A DNA stretch of 14,419 bases from Desulfobacteraceae bacterium (GTDB taxonomy: Bacteria; Desulfobacterota; DSM-4660; Desulfatiglandales; Desulfatiglandaceae), in assembly GCA_030642205.1 (NCBI GenBank), contig DAOWOF010000032.1, forward strand, positions 1 through 14,419, in the 5' to 3' direction. Positions within the stretch are counted from its first letter, which is position 1, and every line of letters starts with the position of its first letter. Positions 1 through 6,071 of the stretch are shown piece by piece. The notes beneath the pieces were generated by a model that was not told the DNA's origin, did no database searches, and saw nothing but the letters and a program-made list of their open reading frames with translations. Position numbers and translations under genes: made by a program.

Positions 1-400
1 ATCTCTTTGCTGCCATACTTTCCAATATGGATATTAAATCCTCTTCTTTTAAGTTCAAGGAACATAAGGTTTTCAAGCATTCCAGAGATGGCACTCTCTT
101 TATATCCCAGCATGGCATGTCTCAGGCTTAAATCACCGAGATAATATTTTTCATACAGTTCCAGCAGGCGTTTTCCTTTTATGTCATAACGGGATGTTTT
201 ATGTATCGCGAATGTAGACAAAAGATATGAAATATAATTCTGAACAGTTTCTATACCCACTTTCATTTTTTGCGATTTGATAAAGTCGGATACCTTTTTT
301 GCTGAAAAAATATTCCCCACATTATCAAAAACATACAGGGTAATCTTTTCAAGAAGATACACGTTCCGAACACTGTTCCTTTTGTACATGATACTTTTGC
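1..400 (-). pseudogene. C-terminal remnant of an AAA_14/DUF4143-family ATPase, 5'-truncated, runs off the left edge
   Basis: Reading the minus strand leftward from an ATG at 387-389 gives about 129 codons without a stop up to the window edge. The product looks like the DUF4143 C-terminal half of the common AAA_14-DUF4143 ATPases. Recognisable segments are RNSVRNVYLLEKI, DNVGNIFSAKKVSDFIKSQ, SRYDIKGKRLLELYEKYYL, DLSLRHAMLGY and SGMLENLMFLELKRRGF. The N-terminal P-loop domain (GxxxxGKT, DEIQ and GGFP motifs) is absent. The frame upstream closes at a TAA (486-488), and the 30 or so codons in between do not resemble the family. The homology seems to begin at SIMYK just before RNSVRN, where family members usually have a few more residues (a KD-V/I-V-type segment), so there may be a small internal deletion. 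No Shine-Dalgarno precedes the ATG. I therefore call it a decayed gene fragment. An intact short DUF4143 protein is the less likely alternative; its 3' end cannot be seen. Confidence 0.68.
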
Positions 401-561
401 TTATTCTATAAAAAGGTTTCTGTATACCGAAAGGTAGCAGGAGGAAAGTCGATTTAACGATAAAGATTGCCAATCCTGTTTGGAATTAATGAGATCAAAT
501 AAATCAAACAAGGCCTGAACAATAATGACCGTTAACAATTCACCCCTTTGGCCCTTATATA
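401..561. other. Intergenic stretch between the ATPase remnant and the ampG stop
   Basis: No reading frame here looks like a gene on either strand. It holds the first copy of a 17-bp sequence (522-538) that recurs upstream of ampG. I see no convincing rho-independent terminator for ampG, which ends at 562 on the minus strand, so ampG transcripts may read into the ATPase remnant. Confidence 0.5.
522..538 (+). repeat. 17-bp direct repeat, copy 1 (left of ampG)
   Basis: ATAATGACCGTTAACAA matches the sequence at 2057-2073 at 16 of 17 positions in the same orientation; T at base 11 becomes C in the other copy. The two copies bracket ampG. The first ten bases also occur at 9961-9970. Confidence 0.6.
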
Positions 562-1818
562 TTATAATGAGGCAGGGTCTGATTTAATTGGAGAATACCA
601 AGAGGCAAAACGAAATAACAAAAGCATTCCGGGAATGGCAAGTACAGCACAGATAATGAAAAAATAATCCCAGCCAAGATATTTTGCCATATAACCGGTT
701 GGAGCTGACATTAATACACGTGGGATACCCATTAGGCTCGTAAAAAGGGCATATTGAGTAGCTGTGAATTTCTTGTTGGTAAGACTGGCCATGAATGCTA
801 TATATGCTGCGGTGCCCATTCCACTGGAAAAGTTTTCAAAGGCAATAACTGCTGAAAGAAGGTATATCTCATGACCATACCAAAACAAAACAGCAAAAAA
901 GGCAGTTGAAGCAGCTTGCAAAAAACCAAATATCCATAATGATCGATAAATTCCAAAACGAAGCATAAAAATACCGCCTAGAAAGCTCCCAATGATAACT
1001 GCCCAAAATCCAAACAACTTCACAATTGTGCCGATCTCGATTTCTGAAAAGCCTACTTCAAGGTAAAAGGGGATTGTCATTGCCCCTGCCATTGTATCGC
1101 CAATCTTATACAAAAGAATAAAGGCCAGGATTAATAATGAGTCTTGACGGCCAAAAAAATCAATCAGAGGATCAACAACTGCTTCCTTAATATTTTTTGG
1201 AGCCTTAAACAATATTTTCGGCTCGCTTGCCCAAAAGGTTGTAATAATTCCAGGCAGCATGCAGAAGGACATAAGTAGAAATACAAATGGGTAAGAGATG
1301 GATTGAGCCATAATGAGGCCGCCACCGGATGACAAGAGCATACCAATGCGATATCCATAGACATAAAAGGAAGAACCAAGGCCAAGTTCTTGATCTGGCA
1401 AATCTTCCCGGCGATAAGCGTCTACGATAATATCCTGTGAGGCGCTGAAAAATGTGACAAACAGGGCTGCCAGTACCACCATGACGGGACTATGCAATGG
1501 ATCGGCAAAACTCAACCAGGCAATTGCCGCCATTAGCAATATTTGAGCCAGCAGCAACCATCCTCTGCGACGACCTAAGAAAGAGGGCGTATAGCGATCA
1601 AAAACAGGGCCCCACAGAAACTTAAGGGTATAAGGAAGGCCCACTAATGACATCATGCCTATAAGGGCAAGATCCACATCAGCGCTCTTCATCCATGCCT
1701 TTAAAAATGAATCTGTTAATGGAAGGGGCAAACCACAGGAAAAACCCATTAAAAGGGTTACCAGCATACGCTTACTGAAAACAACAGCTAGGATATCCTT
1801 AGTAACTTGAGCAGTCAT
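562..1818 (-). CDS. ampG: AmpG-family muropeptide permease (MFS)
   Basis: Inner-membrane major-facilitator transporter. The AmpG family imports GlcNAc-1,6-anhydroMurNAc (with or without peptide) from the periplasm for cell-wall recycling, and in bacteria with ampR/ampC it controls beta-lactamase induction. The 418 residues are almost all hydrophobic helices, fitting about 12 membrane segments; the E. coli protein (491 aa) has two extra. Family-specific blocks are clear: GFSCGLPLPLTDSFLKAWM (25-43), LVGLPYTLKFLWGPVFDRY (58-76) followed by TPSFLGRRRGW, and SASQDIIVDAYRREDLP (125-141), all very close to E. coli AmpG. The ATG at 1816-1818 is preceded by a GAGGA ribosome site, and a sigma-70 promoter lies about 50 bases further up. 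No ampR, ampD or beta-lactamase gene is visible nearby, so a role in peptidoglycan recycling is the safest reading. Confidence 0.9.
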   Translation of the reverse strand: MTAQVTKDILAVVFSKRMLVTLLMGFSCGLPLPLTDSFLKAWMKSADVDLALIGMMSLVGLPYTLKFLWGPVFDRYTPSFLGRRRGWLLLAQILLMAAIAWLSFADPLHSPVMVVLAALFVTFFSASQDIIVDAYRREDLPDQELGLGSSFYVYGYRIGMLLSSGGGLIMAQSISYPFVFLLMSFCMLPGIITTFWASEPKILFKAPKNIKEAVVDPLIDFFGRQDSLLILAFILLYKIGDTMAGAMTIPFYLEVGFSEIEIGTIVKLFGFWAVIIGSFLGGIFMLRFGIYRSLWIFGFLQAASTAFFAVLFWYGHEIYLLSAVIAFENFSSGMGTAAYIAFMASLTNKKFTATQYALFTSLMGIPRVLMSAPTGYMAKYLGWDYFFIICAVLAIPGMLLLFRFASWYSPIKSDPASL

Positions 1819-1865
1819 TATTTCCTCAGGCTTTTATATTAAAATGGTAGATGGTGAACATAAAA

Positions 1866-1894
1866 ATTATATCAATGTATAAAATGGATCTTAA
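1866..1894 (-). promoter_or_regulatory. Sigma-70-type promoter of ampG
   Basis: On the minus strand, TTAAGA (1889-1894, 4 of 6 match to the -35 consensus) and a perfect TATAAT (1866-1871) are separated by exactly 17 bases. The -10 box ends 47 bases before the ampG start codon, leaving a leader of about 40 nt. Confidence 0.6.
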
Positions 1895-2040
1895 GTACTC
1901 CCTCATTTCCATGTCATGGCAGGCCCTCTCTTTGTATTCTCTTATTTGTAAATTTTTTCATTTTAAATTTGATTATACCTGAAGACAATATATTTCAAAA
2001 CGCTAAAATAATTCAATAAGAGGCAGCCTTTATTTTACGA

Positions 2041-2081
2041 TTGTTAGCAGTCTCTTATAATGACCGCTAACAAGATTTTTT
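2041..2081 (+). terminator. Terminator-like hairpin with T-tract, no gene upstream on its strand
   Basis: TTGTTAGC (2041-2048) pairs perfectly with GCTAACAA (2066-2073). After one A/C mismatch the stem continues GTC (2050-2052) with GAC (2062-2064), leaving a 9-nt loop. The right arm is followed by GA and then six T residues, the layout of a rho-independent terminator for rightward transcription. No plus-strand gene precedes it, so it may end an unannotated small RNA or be relic DNA. The right half contains copy 2 of the 17-bp repeat. Confidence 0.5.
2057..2073 (+). repeat. 17-bp direct repeat, copy 2 (right of ampG)
   Basis: ATAATGACCGCTAACAA differs from the copy at 522-538 by a single base. 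This copy is part of a hairpin whose left arm is at 2041-2048; copy 1 lacks a partner arm. Confidence 0.6.
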
Positions 2082-2166
2082 ATCTCTATGGAATTCTGAT
2101 CCTTTGCGGCAAGACAGCCCTTAAACCACGTGGAATTTTCTGCAAGATCACGTGTGAAGGTATTTT

Positions 2167-2201
2167 GTACAAGCACGGAGCTTTGCTATTAGTGCTTGTG
2201 C
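2167..2201. repeat. Inverted repeat upstream of the metallo-hydrolase promoter
   Basis: ACAAGCAC (2169-2176) and GTGCTTGT (2192-2199) are perfect inverted copies, extendable by a G-T and a G-C pair to ten pairs, with a 15-nt loop. No T-tract follows, so it is not a typical terminator. It could be a protein-binding dyad or an RNA stem. Confidence 0.45.
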
Positions 2202-2235
2202 TTATATCGAGTACCCAGATTTTTGAGTATTAATC

Positions 2236-2264
2236 TTGCTTAAACGGGACAATAATTATATGAT
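2236..2264 (+). promoter_or_regulatory. Possible sigma-70 promoter for the metallo-hydrolase/rnc/era cluster
   Basis: TTGCTT (2236-2241, 3 of 6) and TATGAT (2259-2264, 5 of 6) are separated by 17 bases. It would give a leader of about 125 nt ahead of 2399. The -35 box is weak and the region is AT-rich, so a chance match is possible. Confidence 0.35.
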
Positions 2265-2398
2265 TTTTACGGAAAATTGATTTTGTTGCTGGATTGTTGG
2301 GCATGGTTCTGACTTCGGCTATTAAGGGTATAGAAAGAGGACGGGAAAACGGTTGACTATGCCAGTTTAGGAGTTATCCAAGGCTGGAAGGAGAAATA

Positions 2399-2986
2399 AT
2401 GCTGCGGAAATTAGTAGTAGGACCTTATCAATCTAATTGTTATATTTTAGGATGCAAAGAAACAGGGGAAGGGCTGGTCATTGATCCTGGGGCTGAGGTT
2501 GACTGGATAGTTAAGGAAATCACTCAATTAGGTTTGAAGATCCTCTATATTCTTATAACCCACGGGCATATTGATCATGTTGGCGGGGCCCAGGACCTCA
2601 GAAAAATTACCAAGGCTCCTGTCTGGATCCATCCCCTTGATGCCAAAGGATTGGCTTTTAAGGCAGATGGGGATCTTTTTGACGGTCAGGAGATTAAACT
2701 CGGTCGGTTTATAATCAAGGTCATTCATACTCCAGGCCATTCACCGGGTGGTGTTAATTTCCTTGCGCCTGGAGTGGTCTTTACAGGAGATACACTTTTT
2801 GCCGGTTCAATCGGTAGAACTGATTTCCCCGGTGGCAATCATGAGCAATTGATAAATGGCGTTATTCAAAAAATATTTCCCCTGGGCGATGATCTGCGGA
2901 TTTATCCTGGTCATGGTCCATCAAGCACTATTGGGCTGGAAAAACAAATCAATCCTTTTTTTAAATCTTATCAGGAACAGAGATAA
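2399..2986 (+). CDS. MBL-fold metallo-hydrolase, glyoxalase II-like (YcbL type)
   Basis: Soluble cytoplasmic metallo-beta-lactamase-fold hydrolase of 195 aa. The zinc-binding signature THGHIDH is at 54-60 (H55, H57, D59, H60), with further ligands H114 in HTPGHSPGG, D131 in GDTLF and H172 in YPGHGPSS, so the complete two-metal site is present. The single-domain length and GDTLFAGSIGRTDFPGG segment resemble short YcbL-type glyoxalase II-like proteins, which hydrolyse thioesters such as S-lactoylglutathione. True glyoxalase II is longer (about 250 aa) with a C-terminal glutathione-binding part that is missing here, so the natural substrate is not certain. A strong GGAAGGAG site sits 6-7 nt before the ATG. 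It is first in a rightward cluster, 82 nt (103 to my chosen start) before rnc, and probably shares its transcript. Confidence 0.85.
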   Translation: MLRKLVVGPYQSNCYILGCKETGEGLVIDPGAEVDWIVKEITQLGLKILYILITHGHIDHVGGAQDLRKITKAPVWIHPLDAKGLAFKADGDLFDGQEIKLGRFIIKVIHTPGHSPGGVNFLAPGVVFTGDTLFAGSIGRTDFPGGNHEQLINGVIQKIFPLGDDLRIYPGHGPSSTIGLEKQINPFFKSYQEQR

Positions 2987-3032
2987 ACTGCATTTAATCC
3001 GGCCCTGACGCCCTTAGACTTGATATAAGTGA

Positions 3033-3062
3033 GCGTACTAAAATTTGCTCTGATTTTAGCGC
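3033..3062 (+). promoter_or_regulatory. Hairpin in the leader just before rnc
   Basis: CTAAAAT (3038-3044) pairs with ATTTTAG (3053-3059) across an 8-nt loop. Beyond a 2-nt bulge, GCG (3033-3035) pairs with CGC (3060-3062). The stem ends 28 nt before the preferred rnc start. No T-tract follows, so it is not a terminator. E. coli rnc is known to be autoregulated by RNase III cleavage of a leader stem; whether this shorter stem works that way is speculation. Confidence 0.4.
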
Positions 3063-3089
3063 ATATCTATGAGGAGTACCTTTTACATA

Positions 3090-3788
3090 ATGGATATTTT
3101 GTCATGTGAACCTCAACTCGAAAAACTAAGCTTGAGATTAGGCTATACCTTTAAACAAAAAAAATTGTTTACACAGGCATTATTACATTCTTCGTATGTA
3201 AACGAAAATCCAGACCTTGGATTAAGAGATAATGAACGGCTCGAATTTCTGGGTGATGCCGTTTTAGAACTAGCTATCAGCCACCTTCTTATGGATCTGT
3301 ACAGAGATGCCGAGGAAGGTAATCTATCAAAATATCGCTCTATGATAGTAGATGAAACAGGCCTTTATAAAGTCTCACAGTATCTAAAGCTTGGCGATTA
3401 TCTTTTTCTTGGAAAGGGAGAAGAACAGAACCAGGGAAGGGAAAAACCATCTTTATTGGCAAATACCCTGGAGGCCATTATTGGCGCGATCTATCTGGAT
3501 GCTGGTTACCCTGTTGCAATAGCTATTATTCAAAAACTTTTTGCTCAGCTCCTTAAAAATGTTCCTTCCAAAGAGATGATCCATGATTTTAAAAGCCTCT
3601 ATCAAGAATATACTCAGCAGGTATTCAAGGCCTTGCCAAAGTATCAACTGGTTGAAGAAAGCGGACCGGCACATGAAAGGACTTTCAGGGTTATATTAAC
3701 CCTCAAGAATAAAACAATATCTGAAGGAAGAGGTAAGAGTAAAAAAGAGGCTGAACAAATGGCAGCCAAGGAGGCTTTTCTTGCCTAA
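3090..3788 (+). CDS. rnc: Ribonuclease III
   Basis: Endoribonuclease specific for double-stranded RNA; matures 16S/23S rRNA precursors and processes some mRNAs. From the ATG at 3090 it has 232 aa. The N-terminal RNase III domain carries the signature NERLEFLGDAVLEL (48-61; E52 and D56 acidic site) and the second catalytic glutamate in NTLEAIIGAIYLDAG (E128). A C-terminal dsRNA-binding domain runs from about HDFKSLYQEY to the end, with the typical GRGKSKKEAEQMAAKEA helix. An alternative in-frame ATG at 3069 adds seven residues but has no ribosome site. GAGGAG at 3071-3076 lies 13 nt before 3090, a long but usable spacing, and 3090 already leaves enough residues before the conserved LGYTF. The choice is not certain. 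The 3' end overlaps the radical SAM gene by 8 nt and also carries that gene's ribosome site. Confidence 0.93.
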   Translation: MDILSCEPQLEKLSLRLGYTFKQKKLFTQALLHSSYVNENPDLGLRDNERLEFLGDAVLELAISHLLMDLYRDAEEGNLSKYRSMIVDETGLYKVSQYLKLGDYLFLGKGEEQNQGREKPSLLANTLEAIIGAIYLDAGYPVAIAIIQKLFAQLLKNVPSKEMIHDFKSLYQEYTQQVFKALPKYQLVEESGPAHERTFRVILTLKNKTISEGRGKSKKEAEQMAAKEAFLA

Positions 3789-4806
3789 TGCAAAACATAG
3801 GCCCTTGATTGTCCCAATCTTTATCCCGCATTTGGGGTGCCCTCATCAATGCATTTTTTGCCAACAAAAGACCATAACATCTCAATCAGCTCCGAAAATA
3901 AACAAACAAGAAATTGTTAAAATTTTAGAGACTGCCATAAATTCTCCAAAGTTTAATGCCAATAGAAATCCCCAGGTAGCTTTTTATGGAGGCACTTTTA
4001 CAAATCTTTCCCTTGGCTTGATGGAAAAGCTTTTAGGCGAAGTGTACCCCTATATAAAAAAAGGCTTTTTTAATGCTATCAAGGTTTCTACCAGACCGGA
4101 TGCCCTTGATTCAGAACGTCTTGAAATGATGAAATACTATGGAGTCCGGACAGTGGAACTTGGGACTCAATCGATGGATGATAATGTCTTAAGGCTATCC
4201 AAAAGGGGACATTCTGCTGATGATACCGTTAAGGCTGTTCGCCAGCTACAAGATTTTGGCTTTAAGGTTGGCATTCAACTAATGCCCGGTCTTCCAGGGG
4301 ATTCAAATAAAATATTTAAAACAACTGTAACAAAAATCCTTCAGTTAAAACCTGATATGGTTCGTTTATATCCTGCCCTTGTTATCAAAGGTACCAGGCT
4401 GGCTCAATTATATTTAGAAAACAAATATAAGCCCTTAGAGCTTAAAGAAGCAGTTGAAACCTGCATTGAAACTTGTGTCCGCTTTGAAGCTCAAAATATT
4501 CCGGTTATCCGCATTGGCTTGATGAGTTCTCCTGACTTGCTTGAAAAAGGTACCATCCTTGCAGGCCCATGGCATCCTGCATTTGGTTTTTTAGTCAGAT
4601 CAGGAATTTATCGAAATAAGATTAAACCTCTTTTACCTGAATCAGGTGTATTATCTAAAATAACAATATCAGTGCAATCAAAAGAAGAACCTCTGCTCAG
4701 AGGCCATAAAAATTCCGGCCTGCAATGGATTGAGCAACAGACAGGCGCCAGGGACATAAAAATTGAGACTGATGACAACATTCCTTTTGGAATAATAAGG
4801 TGTTAA
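3781..4806 (+). CDS. Elp3-like radical SAM protein (without acetyltransferase domain)
   Basis: Radical S-adenosylmethionine enzyme of 341 aa. The iron-sulfur cluster motif is CPHQCIFC (C20, C24, C27; CX3CX2C), followed by the SAM-binding FYGGTFT block (68-74) and strand motifs STRPDAL, VELGTQSMDD and GIQLMPGLPGD typical of the Elp3/HemN-type barrel (COG1243-like). The C-terminal GNAT acetyltransferase domain of true Elp3 is absent, leaving only a short C-terminal region with GPWHPAFGFLVRS. Reaction and substrate are unknown to me; RNA modification is an inference from Elp3 kinship and from lying between rnc and era. The start is TTG at 3781: a perfect AAGGAGG (3768-3774) sits 6 nt upstream and the nearby ATG at 3788 is in another frame. 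It overlaps rnc by 8 nt, and era starts 5 nt after its stop, so the three are likely translationally coupled. Confidence 0.85.
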   Translation: MPNAKHRPLIVPIFIPHLGCPHQCIFCQQKTITSQSAPKINKQEIVKILETAINSPKFNANRNPQVAFYGGTFTNLSLGLMEKLLGEVYPYIKKGFFNAIKVSTRPDALDSERLEMMKYYGVRTVELGTQSMDDNVLRLSKRGHSADDTVKAVRQLQDFGFKVGIQLMPGLPGDSNKIFKTTVTKILQLKPDMVRLYPALVIKGTRLAQLYLENKYKPLELKEAVETCIETCVRFEAQNIPVIRIGLMSSPDLLEKGTILAGPWHPAFGFLVRSGIYRNKIKPLLPESGVLSKITISVQSKEEPLLRGHKNSGLQWIEQQTGARDIKIETDDNIPFGIIRC

Positions 4807-4811
4807 GCAAT

Positions 4812-5696
4812 ATGAATTTTTTATCTGGCTTTATTAGCATCCTGGGACCCACTAATGTGGGTAAATCCACACTCTTGAATCGGATTTTAGGAACAAAACT
4901 GGCTATCGTGACGCCCAAACCTCAAACAACCAGGCAACGCATTATTGGCATCCATAATGGAGATGAGTATCAAATGATATTTATTGACACTCCAGGCATT
5001 CATAAGATCAAGACTCCCCTTCATAAAAGCATGGTACAATCTGCCATGGCGTCTATTTATGAAGTTGATGCCTTGCTTCTTTTAATAGATATTAAACATC
5101 CTGATAATTCCGCCATTTCGTCAATAATGAAAAGCATTATGGAAATTAATAAGCCTTGCATCCTTGGCATTAATAAGATTGATTTAGCGCCAAAGGAGAA
5201 TTTGCTGCCCATTATTGATAAATTCAGCAATCAATTTAATTTTGCAAGCATTATTCCCATCTCAGCTCTAACCGGGGATGGCGTGGACTCTCTTATTGAC
5301 GAATTAAAGAATCAATTAAAGACTGGGCCTCAATTTTATCCTGATGGCATGTTGACCGATCAAAATGAAAATGCTCTGGTTTCAGAGATTATAAGGGAAA
5401 AAGTTTATTTTTCAACGACACAGGAATTGCCTTATTCAACCGCTGTTACTGTGGATAATATTCATAAGGATAAAAAAAAGAAGATTCTCTTTATAGAGGC
5501 TCGTATTCATGTAGAAACAAATTCACAAAAACAAATCTTAATTGGGTATAAAGGTCAAAAAATCAAGGGGATCGGACAATCTGCGCGTCTGGATCTTGAA
5601 AAAATGTTTGATACACGTATATTCTTGAATCTTACGGTTAGGGTAGAAAAAAACTGGAGCAGAGATTCAAAGGCTTTAAGACGACTTGGTTATTAA
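4812..5696 (+). CDS. era: GTPase Era
   Basis: Essential GTPase that binds the 3' end of 16S rRNA and acts in 30S subunit maturation, on the cytoplasmic ribosome and membrane side. With 294 aa it has the usual length. GTPase motifs: G1 GPTNVGKS (12-19), G2 around TTRQRIIG (39-46), G3 DTPG (59-62), G4 NKID (121-124), G5 SAL near 154. The C-terminal KH domain contains the ILIGYKGQKIKGIGQSAR loop and ends in the characteristic ALRRLGY. I chose the ATG at 4812, with AAGG (4797-4800) 11 nt upstream; a GTG at 4800 in frame would overlap the previous gene by 7 nt but has a poorer ribosome site. It closes the metallo-hydrolase/rnc/radical SAM cluster and is followed at once by a strong terminator. Confidence 0.95.
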   Translation: MNFLSGFISILGPTNVGKSTLLNRILGTKLAIVTPKPQTTRQRIIGIHNGDEYQMIFIDTPGIHKIKTPLHKSMVQSAMASIYEVDALLLLIDIKHPDNSAISSIMKSIMEINKPCILGINKIDLAPKENLLPIIDKFSNQFNFASIIPISALTGDGVDSLIDELKNQLKTGPQFYPDGMLTDQNENALVSEIIREKVYFSTTQELPYSTAVTVDNIHKDKKKKILFIEARIHVETNSQKQILIGYKGQKIKGIGQSARLDLEKMFDTRIFLNLTVRVEKNWSRDSKALRRLGY

Positions 5697-5703
5697 GAAA
5701 ATA

Positions 5704-5734
5704 AAAAGCCAACCACCTGAGATGGTTGGCTTTT
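5704..5734 (+). terminator. Rho-independent terminator after era
   Basis: AAAAGCCAACCA (5704-5715) pairs perfectly over 12 bases with TGGTTGGCTTTT (5723-5734), loop of 7 nt, starting 7 bases after the era stop. The T-tract is part of the right arm. Because the left arm begins with A residues, it would also work for leftward transcription. Confidence 0.88.
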
Positions 5735-5819
5735 GGAGGAAAGAGTAATAATTAATTGTACCTGCAGTAATAATGCCAAGTGCAGATAAAAAACATCTTA
5801 TGAGAGGTAACTAATTGAT

Positions 5820-5917
5820 AACAGGGTATATTTTTATGCTAGAGCTATTTATAAGAGCTTCAACATAAGCTGGTTACGTTAAATATATTTAACATAACCA
5901 GCTTTGATTACCCTGTT
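5820..5917. repeat. Nested inverted repeats (about 98 bp)
   Basis: Outer arms AACAGGGTA (5820-5828) and TACCCTGTT (5909-5917) are perfect 9-bp inverted copies. Inside, AAGCTGGTTA (5867-5876) and TAACCAGCTT (5895-5904) are perfect 10-bp arms, and between these lies a perfect 16-bp palindrome GTTAAATATATTTAAC (5878-5893) after one C/A mismatch. The inner unit is thus an almost uninterrupted 38-bp cruciform. No transposase or coding sequence is inside. It could be a miniature mobile element, a structured RNA or a protein-binding site. Confidence 0.6.
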
Positions 5918-6029
5918 CTTTTATTAACTACTTGATATTCTTTTTAATTTTGAGTTTATAATTTTTTAACGTCTTTTTCATGATATAAACTAAAGGATCG
6001 TTAACTGGCTGTTATTACTTCTTAAAATG

Positions 6030-6049
6030 TTGTTAAATGTTTTTAACAA
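6030..6049 (-). terminator. Possible weak terminator of the response regulator gene
   Basis: TTGTTAAA (6030-6037) and TTTAACAA (6042-6049) form an 8-bp stem with a 4-nt loop, 22 bases past the response regulator stop. On the minus strand it is followed by a short T-run. The stem is nearly all A/T, so termination would be weak. Confidence 0.4.
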
Positions 6050-6071
6050 TAGAGATGGCTTCAAAGCTTAA

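Larger units (their letters stand above)
1819..2398. other. 580-base divergent intergenic region between ampG and the metallo-hydrolase gene
   Basis: No gene is supported here. Contents from left to right: the ampG leader and promoter (1866-1894); an AT-rich stretch to about 2040; a terminator-like hairpin pointing rightward (2041-2081); a second hairpin with arms 2167-2176 and 2192-2201; a possible plus-strand promoter (2236-2264); and a leader of about 125 nt ending in a GGAAGGAG ribosome site just before 2399. The region is long for a spacer between two housekeeping genes and could hold a small RNA or decayed sequence. Confidence 0.55.
5735..6071. other. 337-base gene-free region rich in inverted repeats, between era and the response regulator (convergent ends)
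   Basis: No coding frame is supported. It lies between two convergent gene ends, where long spacers are usually not needed. It contains at least four dyads: arms 5820-5828/5909-5917 enclosing 5867-5904, then 5953-5960/5984-5991, 5966-5971/5999-6004, and 6030-6037/6042-6049. The composition is strongly AT-rich. I recognise no named repeat family. Confidence 0.6.

Noticed and set aside
2264..2356. Small plus-strand frame (about 30 codons ending KGIERGRENG) before the metallo-hydrolase
   Set aside because: No ribosome site at a usable start, only a short stretch after its ATG, and no recognisable family.
3703..3885. 60-codon minus-strand frame across the rnc/radical SAM junction
   Set aside because: It overlaps two well-supported genes and has no features of a real protein.
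4800..4806. GTG at 4800 as the era start
   Set aside because: It would overlap the radical SAM gene and has a poorer ribosome site than the ATG at 4812; the extra four residues match nothing in the family. It is not fully excluded.
5878..5893. Integron attC-like boxes (GTTAAAT and ATTTAAC fit GTTRRRY and RYYYAAC)
   Set aside because: In attC the RYYYAAC box is on the outer left and GTTRRRY on the outer right; here the order is reversed and the boxes meet at the centre of a palindrome. No integrase is near.
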